Program-made: the position numbers and the translations under genes | Notes under the pieces: model-generated | The model's input: only the letters and a program-made list of their open reading frames with translations | Told to the model about the DNA's origin: nothing | The model's database searches: none | NCBI GenBank assembly: GCA_040902855.1 | Contig: JBBDWN010000093.1 | Location: forward strand, 1-22,622 | From: DATHWB01 sp040902855 | GTDB taxonomy: Bacteria; Actinomycetota; Acidimicrobiia; Spongiisociales; ZC4RG35 | DNA length: 22,622 bases | Direction: 5' to 3' | Part shown: positions 12,839 through 20,699 of the stretch, piece by piece | Numbering within the stretch: the stretch's first letter is position 1 | Layout of the letters: every line of letters begins with the position of its first letter

Positions 12839-14209
12839 ATGGAGGTGTTGGCGATCGCGACGCCGGGACTCGGCGACATGACCTACCTGCTCGTCCACGA
12901 GGGCTTCGGGGTGCTCGTCGACCCACAGCGCGACGTCGAACGGTTCCTCTCTGCCGCCGAGGACCGCGACGTCGAGTTGCGCTGGGTTCTCGAAACCCAC
13001 CTCCACAACGACTACATCTCCGGCGGGCGAGAAGCGGCAGCGCGTTCGGGATCCGAGTTGGTGCTGCCGGCAGGATCGGGTGCCGCGTTCGAACACACGC
13101 CCGCCTTCCACGGTGAGGAGCTGGGCACGGACCGAATCTCGATCCGCCCACTTCACACCCCCGGTCACACCCCTGAGCACGTGTCGTATCTCGTGACTGT
13201 CGAAGGCGATCCGGTTGCGGTGTTCTCAGGCGGAAGCCTGTTAGTCGGGTCGGCCGGACGCACGGACCTGCTGGGTCGCACCAGAGCAAGACAGCTGGCC
13301 CGTCTCCAATGGGGATCGATCGGACGGTTGGCGTCGCTGCCCGAGTCGGTTGGCCTCTACCCGACTCACGGGGCGGGTTCGTTCTGTACGGCGGCGGTGG
13401 CGGGGCCGAGCACGTCGACCATCGGCGCGGAGCAGAAGAGCAATCCGGCGCTCGCACATTCAGATGCGGAGAGCTTCGCTGACGACCAACTCTCCGGGTT
13501 GGAGCCGTATCCGGTGTATTACGCCCAGATGGGTCCGATCAATCTGAACGGCCCCACCCCGCTGGAGTACGAAGAGATCCCAGAGCTCGGGCCGGCCGCT
13601 CTCGGCGAGATCCTCGATTCGGTGACGGTTGTCGACGGTCGACCGAAGGACGCATACGCCGCCGGTCACATCCCCGGCTCGTTCGGGATCGAGGCCAACC
13701 AGGACTTCGCCACGTGGGTCGGCTGGCTGGTCCCGTTCAACGCTCCGCTCGTCCTGATCCTGGATTCGGAACGAGATCTGGAGGAGGCGCGCCTGGCGCT
13801 GGGCCGGATTGGCTTCGAGGACGTCAGGGGGTGGTTGCGGGGTCTCGACCAATGGCGTGACGACTCCCGTCCCATCGTCTCGCACGAGACCCTGACCGCT
13901 CGCGGCTTCCTCGAGGAGTTCGACACGGGAACCGATATGCAGGTCCTCGACGTGCGGTCCCCGGGTGAGTGGAACGACGGCCACCTCGCCGACTCGATCC
14001 ACTGCTATCTGCCGGATCTCGTCAGCAGCACTCCCTCACTCGATCCGAGCAGGCCGGTCTACATCGGATGTGCCACCGGTCACCGAGCATCGACGGCGGC
14101 GGGGATCCTGGGGGAGCGGGGATTTCAACCGAAAGTGATGGTGGGCGCCAGCCTGCTCGGCGTGCTGATGTTGATGGAGCAGCGGCGCCTTGCCGACAGC
14201 CAGCCGTGA
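12839..14209 (+). CDS. Metallo-beta-lactamase-fold / double rhodanese fusion (persulfide dioxygenase-like)
   Basis: A 456-residue protein with an N-terminal MBL domain (residues 1-~240) and two rhodanese domains. MBL motifs: ETHLHNDYISG (H54, H56, D58, but Tyr59 instead of the last His), HTPGHTPEH (H110) and FSGGSLLVGSAGRTDL. In that last motif Gly replaces the Asp that is an iron ligand in ETHE1-type persulfide dioxygenases. The first rhodanese (~250-335) lacks a catalytic Cys (LVLILDSERD at the loop). The second (~355-450) has the active loop GCATGHRAS with C411. Start ATG 12839 follows a GGGGGT ribosome-binding site. Family knowledge: such fusions (CstB/Blh-like) oxidise or transfer sulfane sulfur. 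The altered metal site leaves the dioxygenase step uncertain; sulfurtransferase activity of the C-terminal domain is likely. Confidence 0.87.
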   Translation: MEVLAIATPGLGDMTYLLVHEGFGVLVDPQRDVERFLSAAEDRDVELRWVLETHLHNDYISGGREAAARSGSELVLPAGSGAAFEHTPAFHGEELGTDRISIRPLHTPGHTPEHVSYLVTVEGDPVAVFSGGSLLVGSAGRTDLLGRTRARQLARLQWGSIGRLASLPESVGLYPTHGAGSFCTAAVAGPSTSTIGAEQKSNPALAHSDAESFADDQLSGLEPYPVYYAQMGPINLNGPTPLEYEEIPELGPAALGEILDSVTVVDGRPKDAYAAGHIPGSFGIEANQDFATWVGWLVPFNAPLVLILDSERDLEEARLALGRIGFEDVRGWLRGLDQWRDDSRPIVSHETLTARGFLEEFDTGTDMQVLDVRSPGEWNDGHLADSIHCYLPDLVSSTPSLDPSRPVYIGCATGHRASTAAGILGERGFQPKVMVGASLLGVLMLMEQRRLADSQP

Positions 14210-14380
14210 GTCACGCCCTCGAAGGGGCGTGGCAGCGTTCAGTTCCGCGGTGCACGGTTGAGCGCGCCGGTGCCGTGAGCCGTGTCGGTGTTGCGCCCCT
14301 CAGATCTTGCGTAGAGGAGCAGACTGCGAACGAAGATTCATCTAATTGCCGCGGCTGTCCATCTACTCCCACGTAGTCGT

Positions 14381-14480
14381 NNNNNNNNNNNNNNNNNNNN
14401 NNNNNNNNNNNNNNNNNNNNNNNNNNNNNNNNNNNNNNNNNNNNNNNNNNNNNNNNNNNNNNNNNNNNNNNNNNNNNNNN
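14381..14480. other. Assembly gap (100 N)
   Basis: A standard-size scaffold spacer. The 21 bases before it (14360-14380) are identical to 10588-10608 inside the cyclase domain of the cyclase-ATPase gene. The true content and length of the gap are unknown. Confidence 0.95.
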
Positions 14481-14568
14481 TCGTTATCGGCACGGTGGCG
14501 GCACGCTTTACCGATCGGCGGTCGATCCCGAACAGGTTTTCGACCGTGACCGGAGTCGGTGGTGACCG

Positions 14569-14584
14569 TTGAGTGAAAACTCAA
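14569..14584. repeat. Perfect hairpin with GAAA loop
   Basis: TTGAGT-GAAA-ACTCAA gives a six-base stem closed by a GNRA-type tetraloop. No T-tract follows, so it is not a standard terminator. It lies about 150 bases upstream of the putative leader ORF. Confidence 0.4.
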
Positions 14585-14732
14585 GGTCCGCCACTTCAGT
14601 CCGATATACCGGGGGTAAGTAAAACTCAGACGTCAGCGGGGCGTCCAGTTACAAGATGCGAGCGCCTAGGCTGATTGACGACCCACGGGTCGACCGCCCG
14701 GACCTCGCGGACCTTTCGACAGGAGATACGCG

Positions 14733-14870
14733 TTGGTGCCACGGCGACTACTAGAGCTTCTCATCCGGTTCACCCCTGCGTTCGTCACGGACCTCTCCCG
14801 ACAAGAGTTCCACTCTGTGGAAACGCCCACCGCTGCAACTACCTGGAAGAGTGCGCGTGACTTCGAATAG
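14733..14870 (+). CDS. Possible 45-residue leader ORF coupled to the PAS-GGDEF-EAL gene
   Basis: From TTG 14733 (or GTG 14736) a frame of 45 residues runs to TAG 14868-14870, with AGGAG at 14721-14725 seven bases before the TTG. It overlaps the next gene's start (GTG 14857) by 14 bases, which would couple translation. The sequence (VPRRLLELLIRFTPAFVTD near its start) resembles nothing I recognise. It may be a real leader peptide, a remnant of a longer upstream domain or chance. The good ribosome-binding site and the overlap are the only support. Confidence 0.3.
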   Translation: MVPRRLLELLIRFTPAFVTDLSRQEFHSVETPTAATTWKSARDFE

Positions 14871-17043
14871 ACAAGTGGACAGTTGGGGCGTCGCCGAATG
14901 GAGGCAGTCCGAGGCCCGGTATCGGGGTCTGTTGGAGGCGGCTCCGGATGCGATGGTGGTGGTGGATGAGGCTGGTCTGATCGTCTTGTTGAACGCCCAG
15001 GCAGAGAACCAGTTCGGATATCACCGTGATGAGCTGCTCGGCCAGCCGGTGACCAATGTGATCCCACAGGGGTTCGCCGAGCGTTTGGTCGCCGACGATC
15101 TCCGCTCTGCCGAGGAGGCCCTGGCCCAACAGATCGGGACGGGGATCGAGTTGACGGCTCTCCGCAAGGATGGGACGGAGTTCCCGATCGAGATCATGTT
15201 GAGCCCTTTGGCCAGCCCGGACGGAATCCTGGTCACCGCCGCTGTCCGGGACATCACCTTGCGCAAAGCCGCCGACGAGCATGTGGCGCAGTCCGAGGCC
15301 CGGTATCGGGGTCTGTTGGAGGCGGCTCCGGATGCGATGGTGGTGGTGGATGAGGCTGGTCTGATCGTCTTGTTGAACGCCCAGGCAGAGAACCAGTTCG
15401 GATATCACCGTGATGAGCTGCTCGGCCAGCCGGTGACCAATGTGATCCCACAGGGGTTCGCCGAGCGTTTGGTCGCCGACGATCTCCGCTCTGCCGAGGA
15501 GGCCCTGGCCCAACAGATCGGGACGGGGATCGAGTTGACGGCTCTCCGCAAGGATGGGACGGAGTTCCCGATCGAGATCATGTTGAGCCCTTTGGCCAGC
15601 CCGGACGGGATCTTGGTCACCGCTGCTGTCCGGGACATCACCGTGCGGAGAGCCGCCGACGAGCATGCAGCGGAGATGGCGCTGGAGATGACCCACTCCT
15701 TCGAACACGATTTCCTCACCGGGCTCCCCAATCGGATTCTCCTCAACGACCGGATCAGTCAGGCCATCGCTCTTGCCCGACGCCGAGGAAAGCAAGTCGC
15801 GGTGTTGTTCTTGGACCTCGACGGGTTCAAGCACATCAACGACTCTCTCGGCCATCCGGTCGGGGACATGCTGTTGCAATTGATCGCTGAACGACTGTTG
15901 GGCTGTGTCCGCCTCTCTGACACCGTCAGCCGTCAGGGCGGGGACGAGTTCGTCGTGTTGCTCTCCGATACCGACGATGGGGAGGCTGCCGTCGTCGCCA
16001 ACAGGATGCTGATCGCCGTGGCCGAGACCCATTCCGTCGAGAGCCACGACCTTCATGTCTCCACCAGCATCGGGATCAGCGTGTACCCGGACGATGGTGA
16101 GGACGCCGAGACCCTGATCAAGAACGCCGACACGGCGATGTATCAGGCGAAGGCAAACGGCCGCCAGAGGTATCAATTCTTCAAGCAGGCGATGAATGAC
16201 CGAGCCGTGGAACGTCAGTCGATCGAGGAGAGCTTGCGGAGCGGTTTGGAACGGGAGGAGTTCGTTCTCCACTACCAGCCGAAGGTCGATCTCAAGACGG
16301 GGGAGATCACCGGGGTTGAGGCCCTCATCCGTTGGATCCATCCCAGTCGGGGAATGGTATCTCCCGCCGATTTCATCCCGATCGCCGAAGAGAGCGGTCT
16401 GATTCGCCCGATTGATGACTGGGCGGTCAAGGAGGCGTGTCGACAGGCGCGATCTTGGGTCGACTCCGGCCTACCCCCGATCGTCATGGCGGTCAACGTG
16501 TCCGCCGCCGAACTCCGGGACGAGACGTATGTGCAGCGCCTCAACGCCACCCTCGGCCAGACGGGGATCGACCCGCGGTACCTCGAGTTGGAACTCACCG
16601 AGAGTGTGCTGATGGAGCATGCCCATTCGGCGGCGATCCTCCTGCAAGACTTGAAAAGATTGGGAGTCCAGATTGCGTTGGATGACTTCGGTACCGGCTA
16701 TTCCAGCCTCAGCTATCTTCGCGATTTCCCGATCGACACCCTCAAAATCGACCAGTCGTTCGTCAGTGAGGTCACGTCGGCCGGGAGTGACACCCGAATC
16801 GTGACTGCCGTGATCGGGTTGGCTCGCAGCCTCGGTCTGACGGTTGTCGCCGAGGGGGTGGAGACTCGGGAACAGCTGGAGTTTCTTCGCGCCCGTCAGT
16901 GTGACGAAGCCCAGGGTTACTACTTCAGCCGTCCCGTGCCACCCGACGAAGTCGCCGAGTTGCTGCGGACCGGTATCGGGTTCGACGTCGACCCGGCCAC
17001 TGGCCCGGAAACCCTCCCGGAGCTGACGGCCGCCCCGGGTTGA
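14857..17043 (+). CDS. PAS-PAS-GGDEF-EAL cyclic-di-GMP turnover protein
   Basis: A cytoplasmic protein of 728 residues with no membrane segment. PAS 1 (residues ~17-144) and PAS 2 (~145-272) are nearly identical. The GGDEF domain (~285-445) carries the intact motif GGDEF at 361-365 and an inhibitory RxxD site (R352-D355) five residues before it, the correct spacing. The EAL domain (~455-705) has EALIRW (E488), ELTESVLM, DDFGTGYSSL, LKIDQSFV, AEGVET and QGYYFSRP. All catalytic signatures of both diguanylate cyclase and phosphodiesterase are present, so the protein could make and degrade cyclic di-GMP under control of the PAS sensors. Start: GGAAGA at 14845-14850 fits GTG 14857 (six bases) better than GTG 14851. 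No cyclic-di-GMP riboswitch is visible upstream. Confidence 0.92.
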   Translation: MTSNRQVDSWGVAEWRQSEARYRGLLEAAPDAMVVVDEAGLIVLLNAQAENQFGYHRDELLGQPVTNVIPQGFAERLVADDLRSAEEALAQQIGTGIELTALRKDGTEFPIEIMLSPLASPDGILVTAAVRDITLRKAADEHVAQSEARYRGLLEAAPDAMVVVDEAGLIVLLNAQAENQFGYHRDELLGQPVTNVIPQGFAERLVADDLRSAEEALAQQIGTGIELTALRKDGTEFPIEIMLSPLASPDGILVTAAVRDITVRRAADEHAAEMALEMTHSFEHDFLTGLPNRILLNDRISQAIALARRRGKQVAVLFLDLDGFKHINDSLGHPVGDMLLQLIAERLLGCVRLSDTVSRQGGDEFVVLLSDTDDGEAAVVANRMLIAVAETHSVESHDLHVSTSIGISVYPDDGEDAETLIKNADTAMYQAKANGRQRYQFFKQAMNDRAVERQSIEESLRSGLEREEFVLHYQPKVDLKTGEITGVEALIRWIHPSRGMVSPADFIPIAEESGLIRPIDDWAVKEACRQARSWVDSGLPPIVMAVNVSAAELRDETYVQRLNATLGQTGIDPRYLELELTESVLMEHAHSAAILLQDLKRLGVQIALDDFGTGYSSLSYLRDFPIDTLKIDQSFVSEVTSAGSDTRIVTAVIGLARSLGLTVVAEGVETREQLEFLRARQCDEAQGYYFSRPVPPDEVAELLRTGIGFDVDPATGPETLPELTAAPG
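14904..15287 (+). repeat. Tandem PAS repeat, unit 1 (384 bp)
   Basis: The unit is 384 bases (128 codons). Bases 14904-15224 are identical to 15288-15608 without a single difference. The last ~60 bases of the unit have diverged slightly, e.g. LRKAADEHVA against VRRAADEHAA. Confidence 0.93.
15288..15671 (+). repeat. Tandem PAS repeat, unit 2 (384 bp)
   Basis: Second unit, directly adjoining the first in the same frame. The two units are 321 bases identical from their start, including all synonymous positions. Confidence 0.93.
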
Positions 17044-17191
17044 GCAATCCATTGCGCTTGTGATCGATGGCCACGACCCCAGGCTGCCGTTTCCCGTCGA
17101 GTACGACCGATCGGCGTTGCGATCGCCCGGCTCTGGCAGCTAGGTTCCCATGTCGCCCTCGGGCGTGTTCCGGCGATCGACGAGGTGATTT

Positions 17192-17914
17192 GTGCGTATG
17201 CCAAGAGAGCCGGTGGCCCGTAGGCAGTTCCTGCGGATGCTGACACTCTCCGCCGCTGCCCTCGTACTGCCGGTTCCGGCCACGGCCCTCGGTTCGTCGC
17301 GCCGACCGTCCTTCGAGATCGTCTTCCCGCAAGATCCGCTCAAGACCTGGTTCGACCCGACTTTCGGAGCGGCCAGACCGAACGGTCGGATTCATATGGG
17401 TATCGACCTGATGGCTCCGAAACATTCTCCGGTGTATGCGGCCGCTGACGGCATCATCAGTCGCATCGCCCAGTCCCCGACGGCAGGTCGGTACATGGTC
17501 ATCGACCACGCCGGGGGTTGGCAGAGTTGGTACTTGCACCTCAACAACGACGATCCTGGGCTGAACCGCGGCCGGTCGTCTTGGGGGCTGACGGTGACCG
17601 AAGGCCTCGACGAGGGTTTCCAAGTTGCCGGCGGTCAGCACGTCGCGTTCGTTGGCAACTCCGGCAACGCCGAAGGCACAATGCCCCACACCCACTTCGA
17701 GCTTCACCTCGGCTCGAGGGTCGTCAATCCTTATCCTTATCTCGTCGCGGGACAGGCGGCTGGGATTGAGGCTCTCCACCAAGAACAGCTTGCGGAGACG
17801 ATCCGGACTGTCTGTGAACCTGATGAAGACCAACCTGCGATCGACCCCCAGTTGTGTGCTCCGGACGGACATGACGAGCCGATGAGTCGACGGTGGCCGA
17901 TCCGACCCGACTGA
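17192..17914 (+). CDS. Exported M23-family (LytM-type) peptidase
   Basis: A 240-residue protein with an N-terminal export signal: ARRQFLRMLTLSAAALVLP, a twin-arginine-like RRxFL start followed by a hydrophobic stretch and AxA-like site (about residue 33). The M23 core has HMGID (H68, D72), SWYLHLN (H116) and MPHTHFELH (H166, H168), i.e. all zinc-binding and catalytic residues. Family knowledge: zinc endopeptidase cutting peptidoglycan cross-bridges outside the membrane. Two cysteines in the C-terminal tail may form a disulfide. GAGGTG lies four bases before GTG 17192; ATG 17198 is an equally possible start. It stands alone and converges on the RnfD-like gene. Confidence 0.85.
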   Translation: MRMPREPVARRQFLRMLTLSAAALVLPVPATALGSSRRPSFEIVFPQDPLKTWFDPTFGAARPNGRIHMGIDLMAPKHSPVYAAADGIISRIAQSPTAGRYMVIDHAGGWQSWYLHLNNDDPGLNRGRSSWGLTVTEGLDEGFQVAGGQHVAFVGNSGNAEGTMPHTHFELHLGSRVVNPYPYLVAGQAAGIEALHQEQLAETIRTVCEPDEDQPAIDPQLCAPDGHDEPMSRRWPIRPD

Positions 17915-17978
17915 GCGACCTGGTGTCCTGAGCTGCCGGCATCAGGCGTCGAGAACGGGTCCGTGATCTCATCGGAGG

Positions 17979-19556
17979 TCAGCCGGACGACGGGGTGAAC
18001 ACGTGCACGGTGACCCACCTCTCCGCGTCGAGCAGCCGCATGACGAAAGTCGATGCGAAACGGGTCTCCGACCTGGACTGTTCCTCGCCGGTCGCGCTGT
18101 AGGTGACCAGCTCGACCGTGCCGGTCCCCTCGAAGGCAAGGGCGGCGCCACTCTGCCCTTCGGTTTGGACTCGGAGGTTCAGCGACTCGAAGTGGTAGAA
18201 GGACACGACCCGGGACTCGTCGGCGATCGCCCCGGCGACGATCTCCTGCATCTCGGCGAGCCGTCTCTCCCCGCTGACGGCGGGAAGCAGAGTGTCGTCC
18301 CCGCGTCTGACCGCTTCGGCCTCGATCGCCAGGTTTTCAGCGAGATTCACCGCCAGCTCTGACGCGAACCGATCGTCGACGTCGAGGTTCAGCGAATGCA
18401 CATCCGGATCGATCTCGACGGGGGGGAGGGCGGCGGGGTCGATGTCCACCTCGATCACCTGGGCCGCCGCCACCGAGTGGAGCGGTGCCCGCGCTGGTCC
18501 TCCCGCGGCGATGATGCCCGCCGCGGCCAACACGAGAAACGAACTGGCGAGCGCACCCTGGGTGAAACCGGCTCGAGGCCCTCTCCGTCTCGCCGCGACC
18601 AGGTCGTTCAAAGAAGCCAGACCGGACCGTCCCGGGACCCGATCGGGGAGAAGCCAGTCGAAGAGGCTACGGGCCGGGCTCCAGATCACCAGACTCGCCA
18701 GTAACGCGACTTTCGCCCCGAACTCGACCGACTGTGGCGCCATGAGAAGAGTCGTCCCGAGCCCCAGCGTCGCTGCGAACACGAACCGGGCAAGACGACC
18801 TCTCGGGACGGTCTTCGGGTCGGTGATCATGAAAAGCAGAAAGACGAGGATCTCCGGCGACGTGACCAGAACCGTCCAGAATCGGGTGCCGCACACGGGA
18901 TCGACAGACCAGGCGGCGGTCATGCAATGACCCGAGGCGACGAGAATCCCGAGACCGGCGGCGAGCGCCACCCAATAGACGAGCGCCATCTCGAGAAGGT
19001 TGAGACGTCCGGTGATGGCGATCCCGCCCCCGATGATGACTGCGTAGGCGAGGACCATCCAGAAGTCGAGCGGAGCCCACCAGAAGTCGAGAGGCTCGAC
19101 GAGTTCGCTGCCCAACACCAAGAACGCGACGACAAGGCCAAGGTTGGACGGGTTGAACAGGTGTTCTCCCCGGAAGCGGATCAGATACTTGGTGAGGACC
19201 GAGATGCCCGCGATCCCGGCGAAGTAGTGCCATCCGGTCCAGCTCCAATAGTCCCCGGCCGGCATATCGGTCAGACGCAGGATCAGAGCGACACCGCTCC
19301 CGGTGAGCATCCCACTCGCCGGCCAGACCAGTTTGCCGGTCTTGCGGAGGGTCGCCACGACGTCCACTGCTGCTGCGGTGACGATCGCCGAGAGAATCTG
19401 GGGAACCGACACCCGGAATCCCAGGGTGGTGATGCCTATGACATGGATCGAGATGATCACCGCCGCCGTGTGCAGTCGCGGGTCGCGTCTATCGGGCAGG
19501 ACGAGTGGGACCCGCCTCGCACCCATGCGCACCGTCGGGGAGGTCATGGTGGCCAT
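17979..19556 (-). CDS. Orphan RnfD/NqrB-like membrane protein with soluble C-terminal domain
   Basis: A 525-residue protein. The first ~365 residues form about ten membrane helices with motifs of the NqrB/RnfD superfamily: WPASGMLTGSGVALILR and FRGEHLFNPSNLGLVVAFL. The last ~155 residues are a soluble, acidic region (VEIDPDVHSLNLDVDDRF onward), likely outside the membrane, with no family I recognise. Family knowledge: NqrB/RnfD bind flavin covalently in ion-pumping electron-transfer complexes, and related proteins occur in enediyne clusters (UnbU/E5). No other Rnf/Nqr subunit is encoded here, and the covalent-FMN S/T-G-A-T motif is not seen, so a classical ion pump is unlikely. A TAGGCT -10-like box lies ten bases before ATG 19556 on the minus strand. 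Function unknown. Confidence 0.72.
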   Translation of the reverse strand: MATMTSPTVRMGARRVPLVLPDRRDPRLHTAAVIISIHVIGITTLGFRVSVPQILSAIVTAAAVDVVATLRKTGKLVWPASGMLTGSGVALILRLTDMPAGDYWSWTGWHYFAGIAGISVLTKYLIRFRGEHLFNPSNLGLVVAFLVLGSELVEPLDFWWAPLDFWMVLAYAVIIGGGIAITGRLNLLEMALVYWVALAAGLGILVASGHCMTAAWSVDPVCGTRFWTVLVTSPEILVFLLFMITDPKTVPRGRLARFVFAATLGLGTTLLMAPQSVEFGAKVALLASLVIWSPARSLFDWLLPDRVPGRSGLASLNDLVAARRRGPRAGFTQGALASSFLVLAAAGIIAAGGPARAPLHSVAAAQVIEVDIDPAALPPVEIDPDVHSLNLDVDDRFASELAVNLAENLAIEAEAVRRGDDTLLPAVSGERRLAEMQEIVAGAIADESRVVSFYHFESLNLRVQTEGQSGAALAFEGTGTVELVTYSATGEEQSRSETRFASTFVMRLLDAERWVTVHVFTPSSG

Positions 19557-19731
19557 TCTCGGCGAGAGCCTAGGACTTGCCGCTCGAACACCCTCCCGCT
19601 CGCGTCGGGACAGGCCGCGCTCCAGGTCTGTTCCGTGTTCGCGCAGCAGGGTCCAGAGACGTCCGGCTCGGGAAGGCGATCTGGGGAGGGCTGGCGGGTT
19701 CCGTAAGAGACGCCTGATGTGCCGTCCGCTG

Positions 19732-19737
19732 TTAGAC
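19732..19737 (+). promoter_or_regulatory. -10-like box upstream of the LLM oxidoreductase gene
   Basis: TTAGAC ends seven bases before ATG 19745. AGGA follows within four bases of the ATG, too near for a normal ribosome-binding site, so a leaderless start is possible. Confidence 0.25.
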
Positions 19738-19744
19738 AGGACGG

Positions 19745-20566
19745 ATGCGCTTTGGTCTCGATGTCGCCCAGCAACGAATGTCCTGGGCAGAAAACGTGTC
19801 CCGTGTCCGCTTCGCCGAGGAACTCGGTTTCGATGGCGTCTGGGGTTTCGATCACTTCCAGCCGATGTACGGCGAGGGGCCGGGAGAATGCTTCGAAGGG
19901 AGCACCACGCTTGCAGCCTGGAGTGGCGTTACCTCGAACATCCGTCTCGGGTTGCTGGTGGCCGGGATGACCTATCGCCATCCGGCGGTCTACGCCGCCG
20001 AGGCGATCACGATCGATCATGCGTCGAACGGACGGCTCGAACTGAGCTATGGCGCAGCCTGGTTCGAAAAGGAGCACCGGGAAATGGGGATCCCGTTCCC
20101 GGAACTGGGTGATCGCGTGGATGCGTTCGAGGAAGCTGTGCAGATCCTGCGCGGTCTTCTGACGACCGACGGGTTTTCGTTTGATGGCCGGCACTTTTCG
20201 GTCGACGACGCGACCCTCAATCCCAAGCCGGTTCAGCGTCCCCATCCTCCAATTTGGATCGGCGCCAAAGGCGAGCAGCGGATGATGCCGATCGCTGCCC
20301 GATACGCCGACGTATGGCATTGCTTTGGCACGCCCGAGTCGCTGCGGGCGAAGTCACAGCGGATGAGTGATCACGCCCGCCAGGCAGGACGCGACCCGGC
20401 GGAACTGATGAGGTCATCCTCGCTCTCTCTAGAGGGTGACCTCGATGAGGTGGCTCGGACAGTCGAGGAGTTCGAAGACGTCGGCTTCGAATATCTCGTG
20501 TGTGGCTGGCCATCGGGGGGTCGCGCGACCATCGAACTCTTCGCCAGGCGGTTCCTTTCAACCTGA
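19745..20566 (+). CDS. LLM-class (luciferase-like) F420-dependent oxidoreductase
   Basis: A 273-residue TIM-barrel flavin/F420 enzyme of the luciferase-like monooxygenase superfamily. It shows RFAEELGFDGVWGFDHFQP, NIRLGLLVAGMTYRHPA, the AITIDHASNGRLELSYGA segment and PHPPIWIGAKGEQRM. In actinobacteria this subfamily usually uses coenzyme F420 for hydride transfer, but the substrate cannot be told from sequence. The length is normal and the gene is complete. It is divergent from the RnfD-like gene (188 bases apart), and the intervening sequence contains nothing else recognisable. Flavin (FMN) use instead of F420 is the main alternative. Confidence 0.88.
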   Translation: MRFGLDVAQQRMSWAENVSRVRFAEELGFDGVWGFDHFQPMYGEGPGECFEGSTTLAAWSGVTSNIRLGLLVAGMTYRHPAVYAAEAITIDHASNGRLELSYGAAWFEKEHREMGIPFPELGDRVDAFEEAVQILRGLLTTDGFSFDGRHFSVDDATLNPKPVQRPHPPIWIGAKGEQRMMPIAARYADVWHCFGTPESLRAKSQRMSDHARQAGRDPAELMRSSSLSLEGDLDEVARTVEEFEDVGFEYLVCGWPSGGRATIELFARRFLST

Positions 20567-20639
20567 ACCGGTCCGTTCATCTCGCCTCGCGTCCACGTTG
20601 ATGCTGGGCAAGTGGTTTCGGGGCGAGTGGTAACGACTT

Positions 20640-20665
20640 GTTTGAGAAATCCCCATTCGGGGTAT
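20640..20665 (+). promoter_or_regulatory. Sigma-B/F-type stress promoter
   Basis: GTTT (20640-20643), 16 bases, then GGGTAT (20660-20665) matches the consensus GTTT-N15-17-GGGTAT of mycobacterial SigF and related SigB-type factors. Transcription would start about 20672, giving a 5' leader of some 28 bases with a strong ribosome-binding site (GAGGAGG, 20687-20693). A palindrome CCCCATTCGGGG overlaps the -10. Confidence 0.65.
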
Positions 20666-20699
20666 AGAGAACGTCATCGCTATCCCGAGGAGGGGTCCC

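Larger units (their letters stand above)
14210..14732. other. Non-coding stretch with 100-N gap; no gene seen
   Basis: About 420 called bases around the gap 14381-14480 show no convincing coding sequence on either strand. Features seen: a 21-base match to the cyclase gene at the gap edge (14360-14380), an inverted repeat CGGTCGA/TCGACCG (14519-14546) and a small perfect hairpin (14569-14584). Confidence 0.6.

Noticed and set aside
14346..14380. Tyrosine-recombinase-like end (SIYSHVV) next to the gap
   Set aside because: Only about ten residues, and the DNA is identical to the antisense of the cyclase gene (10588-10608), so it is not evidence for an integrase.
14481..14856. Cyclic-di-GMP riboswitch before the PAS-GGDEF-EAL gene
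   Set aside because: None of the conserved GEMM-type core elements are recognisable; only unrelated short hairpins.
14839..16341. 500-residue antisense frame with internal repeats opposite the PAS-GGDEF gene
   Set aside because: Its repeats simply mirror the duplicated PAS DNA; the sense strand is an unambiguous PAS-GGDEF-EAL protein.
17044..17191. ydaO-type (cyclic-di-AMP) riboswitch before the M23 peptidase
   Set aside because: Such switches often precede actinobacterial cell-wall hydrolases, but no ydaO consensus core is visible in these 148 bases.
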